A DNA stretch of 64,000 nt from CAVYHX01 sp963768415 (GCA_963768415.1 CAVYHX010000040.1:1-64000), one strand, 5' to 3'. Shown: positions 9,044 through 18,978, numbered from the stretch's first letter. A program made the numbers and translations. The notes: generated by a model not told the origin, from the letters alone.

Positions 9044-9928
9044 CTACTTGCGGCTGGGCCAGGCGCCCTTCAGGCCGTGTTCGGTATTGAGCTGGTCCGC
9101 ATAGCGTCTGGCCGCGTCGCGGGTCGCAAAACCAGGCACCTGCAGACGGTAACGGAGTGTGTCGTCGACTGTCGCCGTTCTCAACTCGACGGCGATGCCC
9201 TGTTGTTGCAGATTACCCATCATGTCCCGAACGGGTTTTTCCCGGGTGGAGGACACCACATTCACCACCCACTCCCCGTCACCCGCAGCAGGAACGCCGG
9301 TAACTCCCTGTACAGCCGGGGTTGACGCCGCCGGTGGTGTGCTTGCAGCGGCAGCCTGCTGTTCGCTGCGCTGCTGCAGCGCAACAATACTCGCAGACAA
9401 GGCATCCAGCTCCTGGCGGTGCTCATCCTGCAGTTGCGTTACCTGTAAATCATATTCTTCCCAGAGGACGGCATTCCGGTTGCGGTCGTCTTCCACCGTC
9501 GCGGCCAGTTCATCCAGGCGTGCGATAATCTGTGCCTGGCCTGCATGAATCTCCTGCAAGGGTGACGCAGCACCCGGCGCCTGGCTGTTCGTAACGGCCT
9601 GGGGGCTGATGGCTACCTCTTCAGCCGCATCGCGGATGGCAGTCCAGGCATCGTTGCCGGAATTCTCGACCAGCGCCTGTTCCGGGGAATCCGGAAGCAA
9701 CTGCCACGCGATACCTGCTGCACCACTGACGATCACCAGCACCAGCAGGGCAAAACTCAGCCAGCGGATATAACCATGCCGAGCGGCCGGCGGCTCCCTG
9801 AAATCCAGGTCGCGGTCCACGGCATGCATGTCATCATCCCCCCCCGGCAGCCCGCTGGTCAGCGATGGCGCGGGACCCTCGTCCTGAATGGTATCGATAA
9901 TGCCGCTCAGATTCCTGTTCTGTTCCAT
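9044..9928 (-). CDS. Membrane-anchored SPOR-domain protein
   Basis: 294 residues. An acidic cytoplasmic N-terminus (~1-52) is followed by one membrane helix (~55-77, LSFALLVLVIVSGAAGIAW). Then come a coiled-coil region (~120-190, heptad-like E/L/Q) and a low-complexity Ala/Pro linker. The C-terminal SPOR domain (~210-292) begins WVVNVVSSTREKPVRDMM and ends RRYADQLNTEHGLKGAW. SPOR domains bind denuded glycan strands of septal peptidoglycan, so a cell-wall or division-site role is likely. The link to the flagellar genes beside it is positional only. Confidence 0.85.
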   Translation of the reverse strand: MEQNRNLSGIIDTIQDEGPAPSLTSGLPGGDDDMHAVDRDLDFREPPAARHGYIRWLSFALLVLVIVSGAAGIAWQLLPDSPEQALVENSGNDAWTAIRDAAEEVAISPQAVTNSQAPGAASPLQEIHAGQAQIIARLDELAATVEDDRNRNAVLWEEYDLQVTQLQDEHRQELDALSASIVALQQRSEQQAAAASTPPAASTPAVQGVTGVPAAGDGEWVVNVVSSTREKPVRDMMGNLQQQGIAVELRTATVDDTLRYRLQVPGFATRDAARRYADQLNTEHGLKGAWPSRK

Positions 9929-10134
9929 ATACAGTCGACCCGGTGTGCGTAGCGGTGAATGTGGGCACTAGCTGCCCCGTACTCGCGGCTACCGCTAACC
10001 GCCGGTAGCTGTACGAGTGGTCCCGATTCTCGCATATCAAAGCCGGAAATATCCAGGTAACCGGATATTACCTGCCCTCAAGTATCTTCCTGCCCTGCCG
10101 TTACAAACAGTGAGGCAAGCTATCAGGGGATATC

Positions 10135-10317
10135 ATGGGATCTCTCAACGACATCAGTCCATTGACACCTGCCTGGCCCACGCAACCGTGGTCACGCCGC
10201 CAGCCGCGCCGCCAGCCGGGCGAGGAAATCCCCGCGCCCGGCAAAAAAAACCCTGACCCCGAGAAAGCGCAAGATGAACCGAATACCGATGGGACTCATA
10301 TCGACGAGTATGCGTGA
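10135..10317 (+). CDS. Small Pro-rich protein of unknown function
   Basis: A 60-residue ORF with a strong ribosome site (AGGGG five to six bases before the ATG). The sequence is hydrophilic and disordered-looking: a Pro/Arg-rich middle (RRQPRRQPGEEIPAPGKK), an acidic Pro-rich stretch and the C-terminus THIDEYA. It has no membrane helix or signal peptide. I cannot assign a family. The defined C-terminal motif and good translation signal make it more likely real than chance. The flanking spacers 9929-10134 and 10318-10629 show no other gene. Confidence 0.5.
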   Translation: MGSLNDISPLTPAWPTQPWSRRQPRRQPGEEIPAPGKKNPDPEKAQDEPNTDGTHIDEYA

Positions 10318-10353
10318 GGTTTGTCTGGTGCCGAGATACGAAATATTGTTTTG

Positions 10354-10392
10354 CTCCCTCTCCCTCCGGGAGAGGGCTGGGGAGAGGGGGCT
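10354..10392. repeat. REP-like CCCTCTCCC/GGGAGAGGG palindrome, copy 1
   Basis: An extragenic palindrome (CCCTCTCCCTCCGGGAGAGGG with flanks) in the spacer downstream of the small ORF. A second copy in inverted arrangement lies at 10499-10534. This is a widespread class of bacterial REP element. It can form a strong hairpin in transcripts from either strand. Confidence 0.75.
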
Positions 10393-10498
10393 TCAATCAA
10401 ATTGCCGCTTATCCCTTCAAGTGCGTTTATCTATAGATCATCTCTCGCTGAATCGGTAACCTGTTAACGTAACTTCCCTGTTAAGGATTTATTATTGA

Positions 10499-10534
10499 TC
10501 CCCTCTCCCTGGCCCTCTCCCGGAGGGAGAGGGG
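10499..10534. repeat. REP-like palindrome, copy 2 (inverted relative to copy 1)
   Basis: CCCTCTCCCGGAGGGAGAGG with flanking CCCCTCTCCCTGG. Together with copy 1 it forms a REP pair separated by about 106 bases, a BIME-like arrangement between convergent genes. It may help terminate or protect transcripts of the secreted-protein gene on the minus strand. Confidence 0.7.
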
Positions 10535-10629
10535 ATTTAATGATTTGGCGTTTCTGTGTACCTGCCGGAGTTTGTGTAAAGTCGGGGCAGCGCAAGGTGT
10601 TAAGCATACTTGAGGTCGATGCACAGCAC

Positions 10630-11226
10630 CTACTCTGCAAGTTCTACCTTGACGAGTATGCGCATCCGGCCGTGGTGATCATTCGCAATAGAATAGGTTG
10701 TTACTCCAGCCGGCACTTCTTCAGGGACCAGCGAACCGCCCAGGTCCAGCCACTGGCCTATGCGGCCGGAGACTTTCGTTGCGAGATTCTGCGTTGCCGG
10801 TGAGGCCTGATCGAAATACTGCACCTGCAGGGTAATCCTGTCACCCGCCAGTTCAGCACTGATGGAAAGGCCGCTCGCCCGTTCCCGATTGAGGAAATCA
10901 ATATTCGGGAGTGGATTATCGGCGTCCGCCTCGACCCATAACAGGCGCACTTCCGGTTCGGTATGCCCGACATGGATGAAGGCGGTATGGCCCTCGAGGA
11001 CCCGCAACTGCCGGGTACTGTCGTTACCGGGAAACCGGCGGTTGCCGTAAACCGTGGCAGGCAACCGGTCTGTACCCGTACCCGCGGAAAGCAGGGCACG
11101 CACCGCGTCCATATCAGCCGTCTGCAGGACGGTTACGAGCAGATTATGCGGAGTACCGGCACCCGCCAGAACAGTTCCCGGAAACGCCAGGGTGAACAGC
11201 AACAGCACGCACAGCAGCTGTTTCAT
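10630..11226 (-). CDS. Secreted protein of unknown function in the flhAF-fleN operon
   Basis: 198 residues from the ATG at 11226 (MKQLLCVLLLFTLAFPGTVLAG), a clear Sec signal peptide with cleavage near residue 22. This start lies 8 bases after the fleN stop; an ATG at 11244 would overlap fleN and spoil the signal sequence. The mature part contains DSTRQLRVLEGHTAFIHVG and RASGLSISAELAGDRITLQVQYFD, giving a beta-rich, secretin-N-domain-like impression, but no domain is assigned firmly. Co-orientation with fleN suggests co-expression with flagellar placement genes. Function unknown. Confidence 0.8.
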   Translation of the reverse strand: MKQLLCVLLLFTLAFPGTVLAGAGTPHNLLVTVLQTADMDAVRALLSAGTGTDRLPATVYGNRRFPGNDSTRQLRVLEGHTAFIHVGHTEPEVRLLWVEADADNPLPNIDFLNRERASGLSISAELAGDRITLQVQYFDQASPATQNLATKVSGRIGQWLDLGGSLVPEEVPAGVTTYSIANDHHGRMRILVKVELAE

Positions 11227-11233
11227 CTTGCAG

Positions 11234-12115
11234 CTAGCCGGCACTGCAACCGGACATAATCAGGCGTTCGACGAAGAACTCCAGCTGTCCGCTGGCAGCG
11301 CTCGGTAATGGCAGTCTGTCGGTTTTTTCCGCCAGCTTCCTGAATGCCACCGCTGACCGGCTGCGGGGAAAGGCTTCCATTACCGTCTGCTGGCGTTGAA
11401 TCGCCTTGCGCAGGTATTCATCATGGGGAATAGCACCCATAAAATTAAGGGTGACATCGAGGAAACGCTGCGCCACACGGGAGAGCTTCTTGAAGAGCGC
11501 CTGGCCTTCGTATGCAGAAGTCGTCATATTGGCAAGCACATGGAAGCGCTCCACGCCGTTATCGCGATTCAGTATCTTTATCAGTGCATAGGCGTCCGTT
11601 ACGGATGCCGGCTCGTCACACACGACAACGACCACCTCATGCGCTGCCCGGGTAAATGTTATGACACTGTCTGATATGCCCGCGGCGGTATCGACGAGCA
11701 GCACATCGACTCCGTGATCAAGCTCACCGAAAGCATGGATCAATCCGCTATGTTCCGCAGCCGTGAGGTTGATCATATTGTGTTTTCCCGATGCGGCGGG
11801 AATGATCTTTACGCCGGCCGGACCCTCGACGATGATATCGGCGAGCGTTGATTCCCCGGTTATCACATGCGACAGATTGTAGCGCGAGGTAAGACCCAGC
11901 AATACATCGACATTGGCCAGTCCGAGGTCTGCATCCATCAACATCACTGCCTTGCCGTGTTGCGCCAGTGCGGTCGCCAGGTTGATCGAGACACTGGTTT
12001 TGCCGACACCGCCCTTGCCGCCGGTCACTGCGACAACCTTGACGGGATGCGGTTGCACCATGCGTCGCAGACCCGCTGCCTGATCGACAGCAATCTCAGA
12101 TGTGTGCGTCAGCAT
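11234..12115 (-). CDS. fleN: Flagellar number regulator FleN/FlhG (MinD-family ATPase)
   Basis: 293 residues of the MinD/ParA family. The deviant Walker A motif is GGKGGVGKTSVSINLA, followed by VMLMDADLGLANVDVLLGL and the switch region LLVDTAAGISDSV. The C-terminal stretch after ~250 fits the amphipathic membrane-targeting helix of this family less clearly. In polar flagellates FleN limits flagellar number by antagonising FlhF and the FleQ-type master regulator. It overlaps the 3' end of flhF by 20 bases, the usual flhF-fleN coupling. No fliA follows, unlike in Pseudomonas and Vibrio. Confidence 0.96.
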   Translation of the reverse strand: MLTHTSEIAVDQAAGLRRMVQPHPVKVVAVTGGKGGVGKTSVSINLATALAQHGKAVMLMDADLGLANVDVLLGLTSRYNLSHVITGESTLADIIVEGPAGVKIIPAASGKHNMINLTAAEHSGLIHAFGELDHGVDVLLVDTAAGISDSVITFTRAAHEVVVVVCDEPASVTDAYALIKILNRDNGVERFHVLANMTTSAYEGQALFKKLSRVAQRFLDVTLNFMGAIPHDEYLRKAIQRQQTVMEAFPRSRSAVAFRKLAEKTDRLPLPSAASGQLEFFVERLIMSGCSAG

Positions 12116-13328
12116 GCGTGCCTGCCTCCTGTGCGGCGAAGGCCTGCAGCCAGACCTCGTCCGGTTCTCCTGACTCCGTGCATTTCGTCAATGCGGCCGC
12201 CTGTGTTACCAGATGCCGTGCGCTGGCCTGATGAAAATCGTCCGGCACCCGCTGACCGTCACTTAAATATGTGACTGGCAGGTGATGTTTCATCAACACC
12301 GACAATACACCGCCCAGACTGGTGGCCTCGTCAATCTTGGTCAGGATACAACTGTCCGGAGCGACGCGACTGAAAGAACGAATGACTTCATCATGCAGGT
12401 CCATCAGTCCGGTAGCGGACAACACCAGGCAGCGCCGGATCGCGACACCGTCTACATCCAGTGTCGCCAGCTGCTCCGTCAGGCGCATATCCCTCTGGCT
12501 GGCACCGGCGGTATCGATCAACACCAGCTTCCGGTCATGCAGATGATTCAGTATGGTTTTCAGTTCCTCCCGGTCACCGGCAATATGTACCGGCACACCC
12601 AGTAATTTTCCATAAGTACGCAACTGCTCGTGCGCACCGATGCGATAGTTGTCCATCGTGACCAGCGCAACGCTGCGGCGGCCATGGCGCAATGCAAAGC
12701 GCGCGGCCAGCTTCGCCACGGTCGTTGTCTTGCCGACGCCGGTCGGACCGATCAGTGCGATCACCCCGCCGCGGGTCAACAGCGCGTCATCCGCCACCGG
12801 CAGCATGTCCTCCAGGGTATCCAGTGCCTGTTGCCAGTCCTGTTCCGGGTTGGTGCATTCCGGTACCTGATCGACGACGTGGTTGACGATCACCGGGTGC
12901 AGGTCCAGTGCACCGAGGCGTTTTACCAGCGCAGCCCGCTGCGGCTGGCGGCGCCCCATATCTTCCCAGGCGAGCCGTGCCAGCGGCACTTCCAGCATAC
13001 TGCGCAGCGACCGGATCTCCTGGCGCATCTCCTGGATCGATGGATCCGGAGCCGCTGCCGGCACGGGTTCAACCGGTTGTGACAGCGGCTGCACGGGTGC
13101 CCCGGCCGCTTCTGCCGGTGCGCTTGCACGCGTACCGGCCGCTTCGATGCGTTCGCCAGCGGGGATCGATCCGGCATCCAGATCGTCTTCATAATCGACG
13201 GCCGCAATAATCTCGACACCATTGGCAACCCGGCGTGTGGAAAGAATCAGCGCATCAGGACCCAGCACCTCTTCAACCTGCTGCATTGCCTGGCGGGTCT
13301 GATCTGCAATAAAGCGTCTCATTTTCAT
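12096..13328 (-). CDS. flhF: Flagellar placement GTPase FlhF
   Basis: 410 residues, SRP-type GTPase. The N-terminal B domain starts MKMRRFIADQTRQAMQQVEE, a Pro/Ala-rich linker spans ~65-100, and the NG domain carries G1 GPTGVGKTTTVAKLA, DNYRIGAHEQL, G3 LIDTAGASQRD and G4 LTKIDEATSLGG. FlhF marks the old pole for flagellum assembly and recruits FliF/FliG. Together with FleN it indicates a polar flagellum. It lies 38 bases downstream of flhA on the same strand. Confidence 0.96.
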   Translation of the reverse strand: MKMRRFIADQTRQAMQQVEEVLGPDALILSTRRVANGVEIIAAVDYEDDLDAGSIPAGERIEAAGTRASAPAEAAGAPVQPLSQPVEPVPAAAPDPSIQEMRQEIRSLRSMLEVPLARLAWEDMGRRQPQRAALVKRLGALDLHPVIVNHVVDQVPECTNPEQDWQQALDTLEDMLPVADDALLTRGGVIALIGPTGVGKTTTVAKLAARFALRHGRRSVALVTMDNYRIGAHEQLRTYGKLLGVPVHIAGDREELKTILNHLHDRKLVLIDTAGASQRDMRLTEQLATLDVDGVAIRRCLVLSATGLMDLHDEVIRSFSRVAPDSCILTKIDEATSLGGVLSVLMKHHLPVTYLSDGQRVPDDFHQASARHLVTQAAALTKCTESGEPDEVWLQAFAAQEAGTHADAHI

Positions 13329-13366
13329 CTCTGTTTCTCCTCATACTCCGGGTGCCGGCAGCGGCG

Positions 13367-15467
13367 CTAGCCGGCCATGGCAAAGGTCTCGCCCCCGATA
13401 CTGGCGATGATCTTGACCTGCTTGCTGTCGGGTACTTCGTTATAGGCCAGCACGTGCAGGCCACGAATCGAGCCGCGGACAAACCGCGCCAGCCAGTGGC
13501 GCAGCACCGGCGAGACCAGCAGTACGGCCGGCTGGCCGGCGAGTTCCAGTTGCCGGGTGTTTTCCTGTAATGCCTTGAGCATGTGTTCCGCGAGTCCCGG
13601 TTCCAGTCCAACGTCGCCATCAACGGCGCCCTGCAGGGACTGAAGCAACAACTGTTCCAGTTTCGGATCCAGCGCCATCGCGGCCAATTGTGGCTCCATG
13701 CCATTGATTTGTTGATATATTGTGCGTGACAGGGTGACACGCACCGCGGCCGTCAGGATGTCGGGATCCTGGCTGCGCGGGGCATGCTCCGCCAATGTTT
13801 CGGCAATCGTGCGCAGGTCACGCACCGGTATGCCCTCTGCCAGCAGATTCTGCAACACCTTGACGACCACCCCGAGCGCCACCGTCTTGGGCACCAGGTT
13901 CTCCACCAGCTTCGGTGAAGACTTGGCGAGGATATCGAGCAACTGCTGCACACTTTCATGACCCAGTAACTCATGCGCGTGCTGCTGCAACAGATGACTC
14001 AGGTGGGTGGCGACCACGGTGCTGGCATCGACCACGGTGTAGCCCATGGTCTGCGCCTCGTCGCGCTGCGCAGCATCGATCCAGAGGGCATCCAGACCAA
14101 AGGCCGGATCCGTGGTGGCGATACCCTGCAGGGTGCCGAATACCTGCCCCGGATTGATGGCCAGTTCCTTGCCCGGCATGATTTCCGCCTCGCCAACCGG
14201 GACGCCCATGAGGTTGATGCGATAGGCGCCGGGCTCGAGGTCCAGATTGTCGCGGATGTGTACCGGGTCGATCAGGAAGCCGAGTTCTGTGGACAGTTTC
14301 CTGCGCACGCCCTTGATGCGCGACATGAGTTGTCCGCCCTGGTTCTTGTCGACCAGCGGTATCAGGCGATAGCCCACCTCCAGGCCGACCACATCCACCG
14401 GCATCACGTCATCCCAGCCGAGGTCCTTCGATTCTTCGGTCGGCGCCACCGGTTCCGCTGACTTGATGGTCGCTGCTGCTTTCCTGTTCCATTCCCTGAT
14501 CAAATAGGCCATCCCTGCGAGCAGGGCGGCCAGGGTGATAAATACGCCGTTGGGCATGCCGGGTACCAGGCCCAGCGCTCCCACGACACCGGCTGTTACC
14601 GTCAGCGCACGCGGGTTGCTGAACAGCTGTTTCAGTACCTGCTGTCCCATGTCCTGCGAAGTGGAAACACGCGTCACAATCAGCGCTGCCGCGGTCGACA
14701 GGACCAGCGACGGAATCTGGGCAACCAGTCCGTCACCGATGGTCAACAGGGTGTAGTTATGCGCGGCATCGGCGAGTGACAGGCCGTGCTGCAGGATGCC
14801 AACCGATAATCCGCCAATCATGTTGATCACCAGAATGAGTATGCCGGCGATGGCATCGCCACGGACGAACTTGCTGGCGCCGTCCATCGCACCGTAGAAA
14901 TCCGCTTCCTGGGTCACCTCTTTGCGGCGCTCGCGGGCTTCGTCCTGGCTAACCAGTCCGGCATTGAGATCTGCGTCGATGGCCATCTGCTTGCCCGGCA
15001 TGGCGTCCAGGGTGAAGCGGGCGCTGACTTCCGAGATGCGCCCGGCGCCCTTGGTGACGACGACGAAGTTGATAATCACCAGGATGGCAAACACCACCAG
15101 GCCGACTGCGTAATTGCCGCCGACCACAAATTCGCCAAATGACTGAATGACACGCCCGGCCGCTCCGGGACCTGTCGTGCCCGTCCAGCATAATGACCCG
15201 CGTGGACGCCACGTTCAGCGCCAGGCGCAACAGCGTGGCCACCAGCAGGACCGTGGGGAAGATGGCAAAATCCAGTGGCCTGACGGTGTACACGGAGACC
15301 AGCAGGACGATCAGCCCCAGCGCGATGTTGAAGGTAAATACCAGGTCCAGCACCAGCGGCGGGAGCGGCAGCACCATCATGGCGAGCATCATCACCAGCA
15401 GCAAGGGTGTGCCAAGCCCGATCAGCATGCGGGGCTGAATGTTACCGAAGGTTGCAGTCGTGTTCAT
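13367..15467 (-). CDS. flhA: Flagellar type III export protein FlhA (frame interrupted)
   Basis: Corrected length 699, normal for FlhA, the proton-driven export gate. The N-terminal half has about eight membrane helices (RMLIGLGTPLLLVMMLAMMV onward) and the FHIPEP-type signature region (LLRLALNVASTR, then VVGGNYAVGLVVFAILVIIN). The cytoplasmic half from ~350 binds chaperone-substrate complexes. The frame breaks at ~15173 in the first cytoplasmic loop. Removing one extra base (A on the coding strand) turns HDRSRSGRAC into HDGPGAAGRVIQSFGEFV. Indispensable for flagellar assembly, so the break is probably an error. Confidence 0.94.
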
Positions 15468-15491
15468 TGCGTCACCATTTCAATAGTGGTC

Positions 15492-16625
15492 TCAGTGTGT
15501 TCTCAGCAGTTCATCCGGCACGGGAAGTGCTTCCGGCAGTTCAGGTTCCGGCTGACCCGGTCTGCGCACCGCTTTCAACTGGTAGACATAAGCCAGTAAC
15601 TGGGCCACCGCCATATACAGGCCGGCGGGGATTTCATGGCCGATTTCCGCGTTGAAATACAGGGCACGCGCCAATGGCGGCGCCTCGACAACGGTGACGT
15701 CATGCTCCCGGGCCAGGTCGCGGATACGCGCGGCGACAAGATCCGCACCCATGGCCACCACCTTCGGCGCAGCGGCACTCTCCTGGTCATAACGCAGGGC
15801 CACGGCATAATGTGTCGGGTTGGTCACCACGACATCAGCCGTCGGGACGTCCTCCATCATGCGTTGCTGCGCCTGCTGCCGCTGAATGGCTCGGATGCGA
15901 CCCTTGACCTCGGGGCTGCCCTCGGTTTGCCGGGTTTCGTCCTTTATTTCCTGCTTGCTCATCTTCATCTTGTTGGCGTGATCCCATAACTGAAAGGGCA
16001 CGTCCACTGCAGCAATCAGAATCAACACGGCACTCATGGCCACGAAAGACCAGCCCACGACATGCGCCGTATGCGCCAGCGCCTGGTGCAGGGGTTCATC
16101 GCCGAGTGCGAACAATTCACCGGCGGACTGGTACAGCAGGATGCCCGAGGCAATCGCCACCACCAGGAATTTCGCGAATGCCTTCATGGCCTCGACCAGG
16201 CTGCGCACGGCAAACATCCGTCCGAAGCCCTTGAGTGGATTCAGTTTCGACCACTTGGGAACCACCGCCTGCGGACTGAAGGACCAGCCGCCGAGTGACA
16301 TGGGCGCCAGCAATGCAGCCACAAACAACAGGCCCAAAAACGGCCCGAACGCCAGCAGGGCGCCACCCAGCGCCTTGCCGAAATACATCTGCAGTGCCAG
16401 GGGCTCGAACACGGTTGCACGCTCCAGGGAGAAACTCATGCGCATCTGTCCGGCCAGGCCCGCAATCAGGGAATCACCGAACACCAGCAAGCCGCCGGAC
16501 GCGGCCAGCAACAGGATGGTGCTGTTCAGATCCCGGGAACGTGCAAGCTGGCCTTTTTCCCGCGCCTCGCGCAGGCGTTTGGGGGTTGCGCGTTCGGTCT
16601 TCTCCTGTGCGGTCTGTTCGGCCAT
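15492..16625 (-). CDS. flhB: Flagellar export switch protein FlhB
   Basis: 377 residues with four membrane helices in the first ~215 and a cytoplasmic domain with the autocleavage site in VVTNPTHYAVAL (cut between Asn and Pro). FlhB switches export specificity from rod/hook to filament substrates together with FliK, whose gene lies in the same window. The N-terminus AEQTAQEKTERATPKRLREAREKG is typical. Its start is 4 bases from the fliR stop, continuing the fliL-to-flhB operon. Confidence 0.97.
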   Translation of the reverse strand: MAEQTAQEKTERATPKRLREAREKGQLARSRDLNSTILLLAASGGLLVFGDSLIAGLAGQMRMSFSLERATVFEPLALQMYFGKALGGALLAFGPFLGLLFVAALLAPMSLGGWSFSPQAVVPKWSKLNPLKGFGRMFAVRSLVEAMKAFAKFLVVAIASGILLYQSAGELFALGDEPLHQALAHTAHVVGWSFVAMSAVLILIAAVDVPFQLWDHANKMKMSKQEIKDETRQTEGSPEVKGRIRAIQRQQAQQRMMEDVPTADVVVTNPTHYAVALRYDQESAAAPKVVAMGADLVAARIRDLAREHDVTVVEAPPLARALYFNAEIGHEIPAGLYMAVAQLLAYVYQLKAVRRPGQPEPELPEALPVPDELLRTH

Positions 16626-16628
16626 TTC

Positions 16629-17411
16629 CTAGCCACCCCCGACCAGCAGGCCCATCAGTTCAAAGGCATCCTGCAGGAGTTCCGTAACATGCGGTGTCAG
16701 ACTGGGCAGGCTGATCATGATGATGACGAAACCGGTACCCATCATGACCGGGAAGCCGACACCGAATATATTGAGTTGCGGTGCCGCGCGGCTCATGACA
16801 CCAAAGGCCAGATTGATCAGCAGCATGGAGGTCATGGCGGTGAGCGCGATCAGGACTGCGCCCGCGAACATGCGGCTGCCCCAGCCTACCAGCGCCCAGA
16901 GACCTTCACGGCTGATACCGGTCTCCCCGATCGGCAGACTGGTGAAACTGTCGATCAACATCTGGATCATCACCAGGTGTCCGTTCAGGGCGAGGAATAT
17001 CAGGGTGGAGAGTGTCAGGTAGTACTGACTCAACACCGGCACCTGGACGCCGTTCTGGGGATCGACGGCGGTGGCAAATCCCAGGCCCATCCCCATCGCC
17101 AGGCTGTGTGCTGCAATAACCAGCGCGGAAAACACCAGTTGCAGGGTGAATCCCATGGCCAGTCCGATCAGGACCTGCTGCACACTCACCAGCAAACCCG
17201 GTGCGCTGAAGGGATCGATTGCTATGGCATTGTCCATGACGGTCGGCGCAAGAATGAGTGCCAGTATCAGCGCCAGGGCGATACGTACCCGAACCGGCAT
17301 CATGCGTGCACCGAGCACGGGGGCGGCGAGAAACATCGCGCTGATGCGCATGAATGGCCATAACAGTGCGGCCACCCAGGCATTCAGTTCAACGCTGGTG
17401 ATAATTATCAT
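16629..17411 (-). CDS. fliR: Flagellar export gate protein FliR
   Basis: 260 residues with about six hydrophobic helices. Family features are VALLWPFMRISAMFLAAPVLG at the N-terminus and GMGLGFATAVDPQNGVQVPVL in the middle. FliR caps the FliP5-FliQ4-FliR1 export gate in the MS ring. It sits 22 bases downstream of fliQ. Confidence 0.96.
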   Translation of the reverse strand: MIIITSVELNAWVAALLWPFMRISAMFLAAPVLGARMMPVRVRIALALILALILAPTVMDNAIAIDPFSAPGLLVSVQQVLIGLAMGFTLQLVFSALVIAAHSLAMGMGLGFATAVDPQNGVQVPVLSQYYLTLSTLIFLALNGHLVMIQMLIDSFTSLPIGETGISREGLWALVGWGSRMFAGAVLIALTAMTSMLLINLAFGVMSRAAPQLNIFGVGFPVMMGTGFVIIMISLPSLTPHVTELLQDAFELMGLLVGGG

Positions 17412-17433
17412 ATGTCGCGGCCGGTAGCTCCGG

Positions 17434-17703
17434 TCACCCGATCAGGGCCGGTATGCTTTCAAACAGGCGCTCCGTGAAATTCACCACCAGGTTGATCATC
17501 CATGAACCCGATGCCATCAGGGCGAGCGCCATCACAATCAGCTTGGGAATAAAACTGAGCGTCATTTCCTGGATCTGTGTCGCCGCCTGGAACATGCCGA
17601 CCAGCAGACCGATGGTCAGTGCAGACAACAACAGGGGCGCGGCCAGCAAGGCCGTGACCTTCATGGCCTCCTGTCCGATCAGAATTATACTTTCCGGTGT
17701 CAT
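17434..17703 (-). CDS. fliQ: Flagellar export gate protein FliQ
   Basis: 89 residues, two membrane helices (TALLAAPLLLSALTIGLLVGM and FIPKLIVMALALMASGSWM) around the family motif FQAATQIQEMTLSFIPK. Usual FliQ length. It forms the helical hairpins of the export gate. Confidence 0.97.
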   Translation of the reverse strand: MTPESIILIGQEAMKVTALLAAPLLLSALTIGLLVGMFQAATQIQEMTLSFIPKLIVMALALMASGSWMINLVVNFTERLFESIPALIG

Positions 17704-17738
17704 GCGAGAATCTCCCGAGTGCTGAACAATCGCGTCGA

Positions 17739-18491
17739 TCAGGTGAAGAAGCTGGTGGCCAGCGTCCCTATCACCAGCGACCAGCCATCGACCAGCACAA
17801 ACAGCATAATCTTGAATGGCAGGGAGATGATCATCGGTGACAGCATCATCATACCCATGGACATCAGGACGCTGGCGACCACGAGGTCGATGACAAGAAA
17901 CGGGATCAGGATCAGGAAGCCGATCTGGAATGCGGTTTTCAGCTCACTGGTTACAAAGGCGGGCACCAGCAGTGAAAACGGCACAGTCTCGGGTCCCGCA
18001 AGCTCCTCATCCTTGTAGTGTGCAATGTCGGCGAACAGCGTCAGGTCGGTCTCGCGCGTCTGCTCCAGCATGAAACCGCGCAATGGTCCAACACCCTGTT
18101 CCAGGGCCTGCTTCGAATCGATCTGCTCGGCCAGATAGGGTTGCACACCCTGCGTATAGATTTCCTGCAGTACCGGGCTCATCACAAACAGGGTGAGAAA
18201 CAGAGACAGCCCGATCAGTATCTGGTTGGAAGGAGTCTGTGCAGTCCCCAGTGCCTGGCGCAAAATGGCGAGTACGATGATGATGCGCGTAAATGATGTC
18301 ATCGAAATCAGCGCGGCCGGTAACATCGTCAGCGCCGTCATCAGGCCCAGCACCTGCAGGCTCAGGCTGTAGGTTTCACCGCCGCCGGCGGCCGTCTTTA
18401 CCGTCACCGCATCCAGACCGGGTGCAGCCAGCACTGCGCCCAATGGTGCAAGCACCAGTAGCAGGCCTGCGGGAATGAGCCAGCGCTTCAT
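17739..18491 (-). CDS. fliP: Flagellar export gate protein FliP
   Basis: 250 residues with a cleavable signal peptide (MKRWLIPAGLLLVLAPLGAVLA) followed by the FliP core: LTMLPAALISMTSFTRIIIVLAILR, QTPSNQILIGLSLFLTLFVM and the C-terminal FLVIDLVVASVLMSMGMMMLSP. Five copies build the gate with FliQ and FliR. Its start overlaps the fliO stop by 4 bases. Confidence 0.97.
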   Translation of the reverse strand: MKRWLIPAGLLLVLAPLGAVLAAPGLDAVTVKTAAGGGETYSLSLQVLGLMTALTMLPAALISMTSFTRIIIVLAILRQALGTAQTPSNQILIGLSLFLTLFVMSPVLQEIYTQGVQPYLAEQIDSKQALEQGVGPLRGFMLEQTRETDLTLFADIAHYKDEELAGPETVPFSLLVPAFVTSELKTAFQIGFLILIPFLVIDLVVASVLMSMGMMMLSPMIISLPFKIMLFVLVDGWSLVIGTLATSFFT

Positions 18492-18967
18492 GGTGCCTTC
18501 TCCATGCCTTTCTCCATCCCGAGTGCTTCCTTCAGGCGTATGGCAAAACTTCCGGGCGCGCCATCCGCTGCCGTTGCGGTCACGACCGGTTCCTGCAATA
18601 CATGTACTGCCTGCACCCGGCCGGGCGCGACTCCCAGCAAGACCTGGGTTTCACCGACCTGCACGAGGACCACGCGCTCGCGGGTACCGAGTGCCAGTCC
18701 GCCGATGATGCGCAGCGTACCGTCAGCCGAGGACTGCAGGCGTCCAACCCGGCGCAACAGCCAGGCCAGGCCCACAACGCTCAACAGCACCACCAGCAGA
18801 CCGCCGGTAAATTGCAGCATGAAGCCGCTGCCAACCGCTTCACCGGCAAATCCGATCGGGGCAGGCGCCTTGTCTGCCGCCGCTATTGCCGGGGAAGACA
18901 GCATGCCCGCTGCGGCGCATGTGCCGGCAAGCAAACGATGGAAACCTGCATTTATGATAAGGGTCAT
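18488..18967 (-). CDS. fliO: Flagellar export assembly protein FliO
   Basis: 159 residues: a signal-like hydrophobic N-terminus, one membrane helix (~50-72, FTGGLLVVLLSVVGLAWLLRRV), and a small cytoplasmic domain with the FliO pattern LRIIGGLALGTRERVVLVQVGETQVLLGVAPG. FliO helps FliP oligomerise. Between fliN and fliP in the standard order. Confidence 0.93.
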   Translation of the reverse strand: MTLIINAGFHRLLAGTCAAAGMLSSPAIAAADKAPAPIGFAGEAVGSGFMLQFTGGLLVVLLSVVGLAWLLRRVGRLQSSADGTLRIIGGLALGTRERVVLVQVGETQVLLGVAPGRVQAVHVLQEPVVTATAADGAPGSFAIRLKEALGMEKGMEKAP

Positions 18968-18978
18968 TCGAGCCTGTC

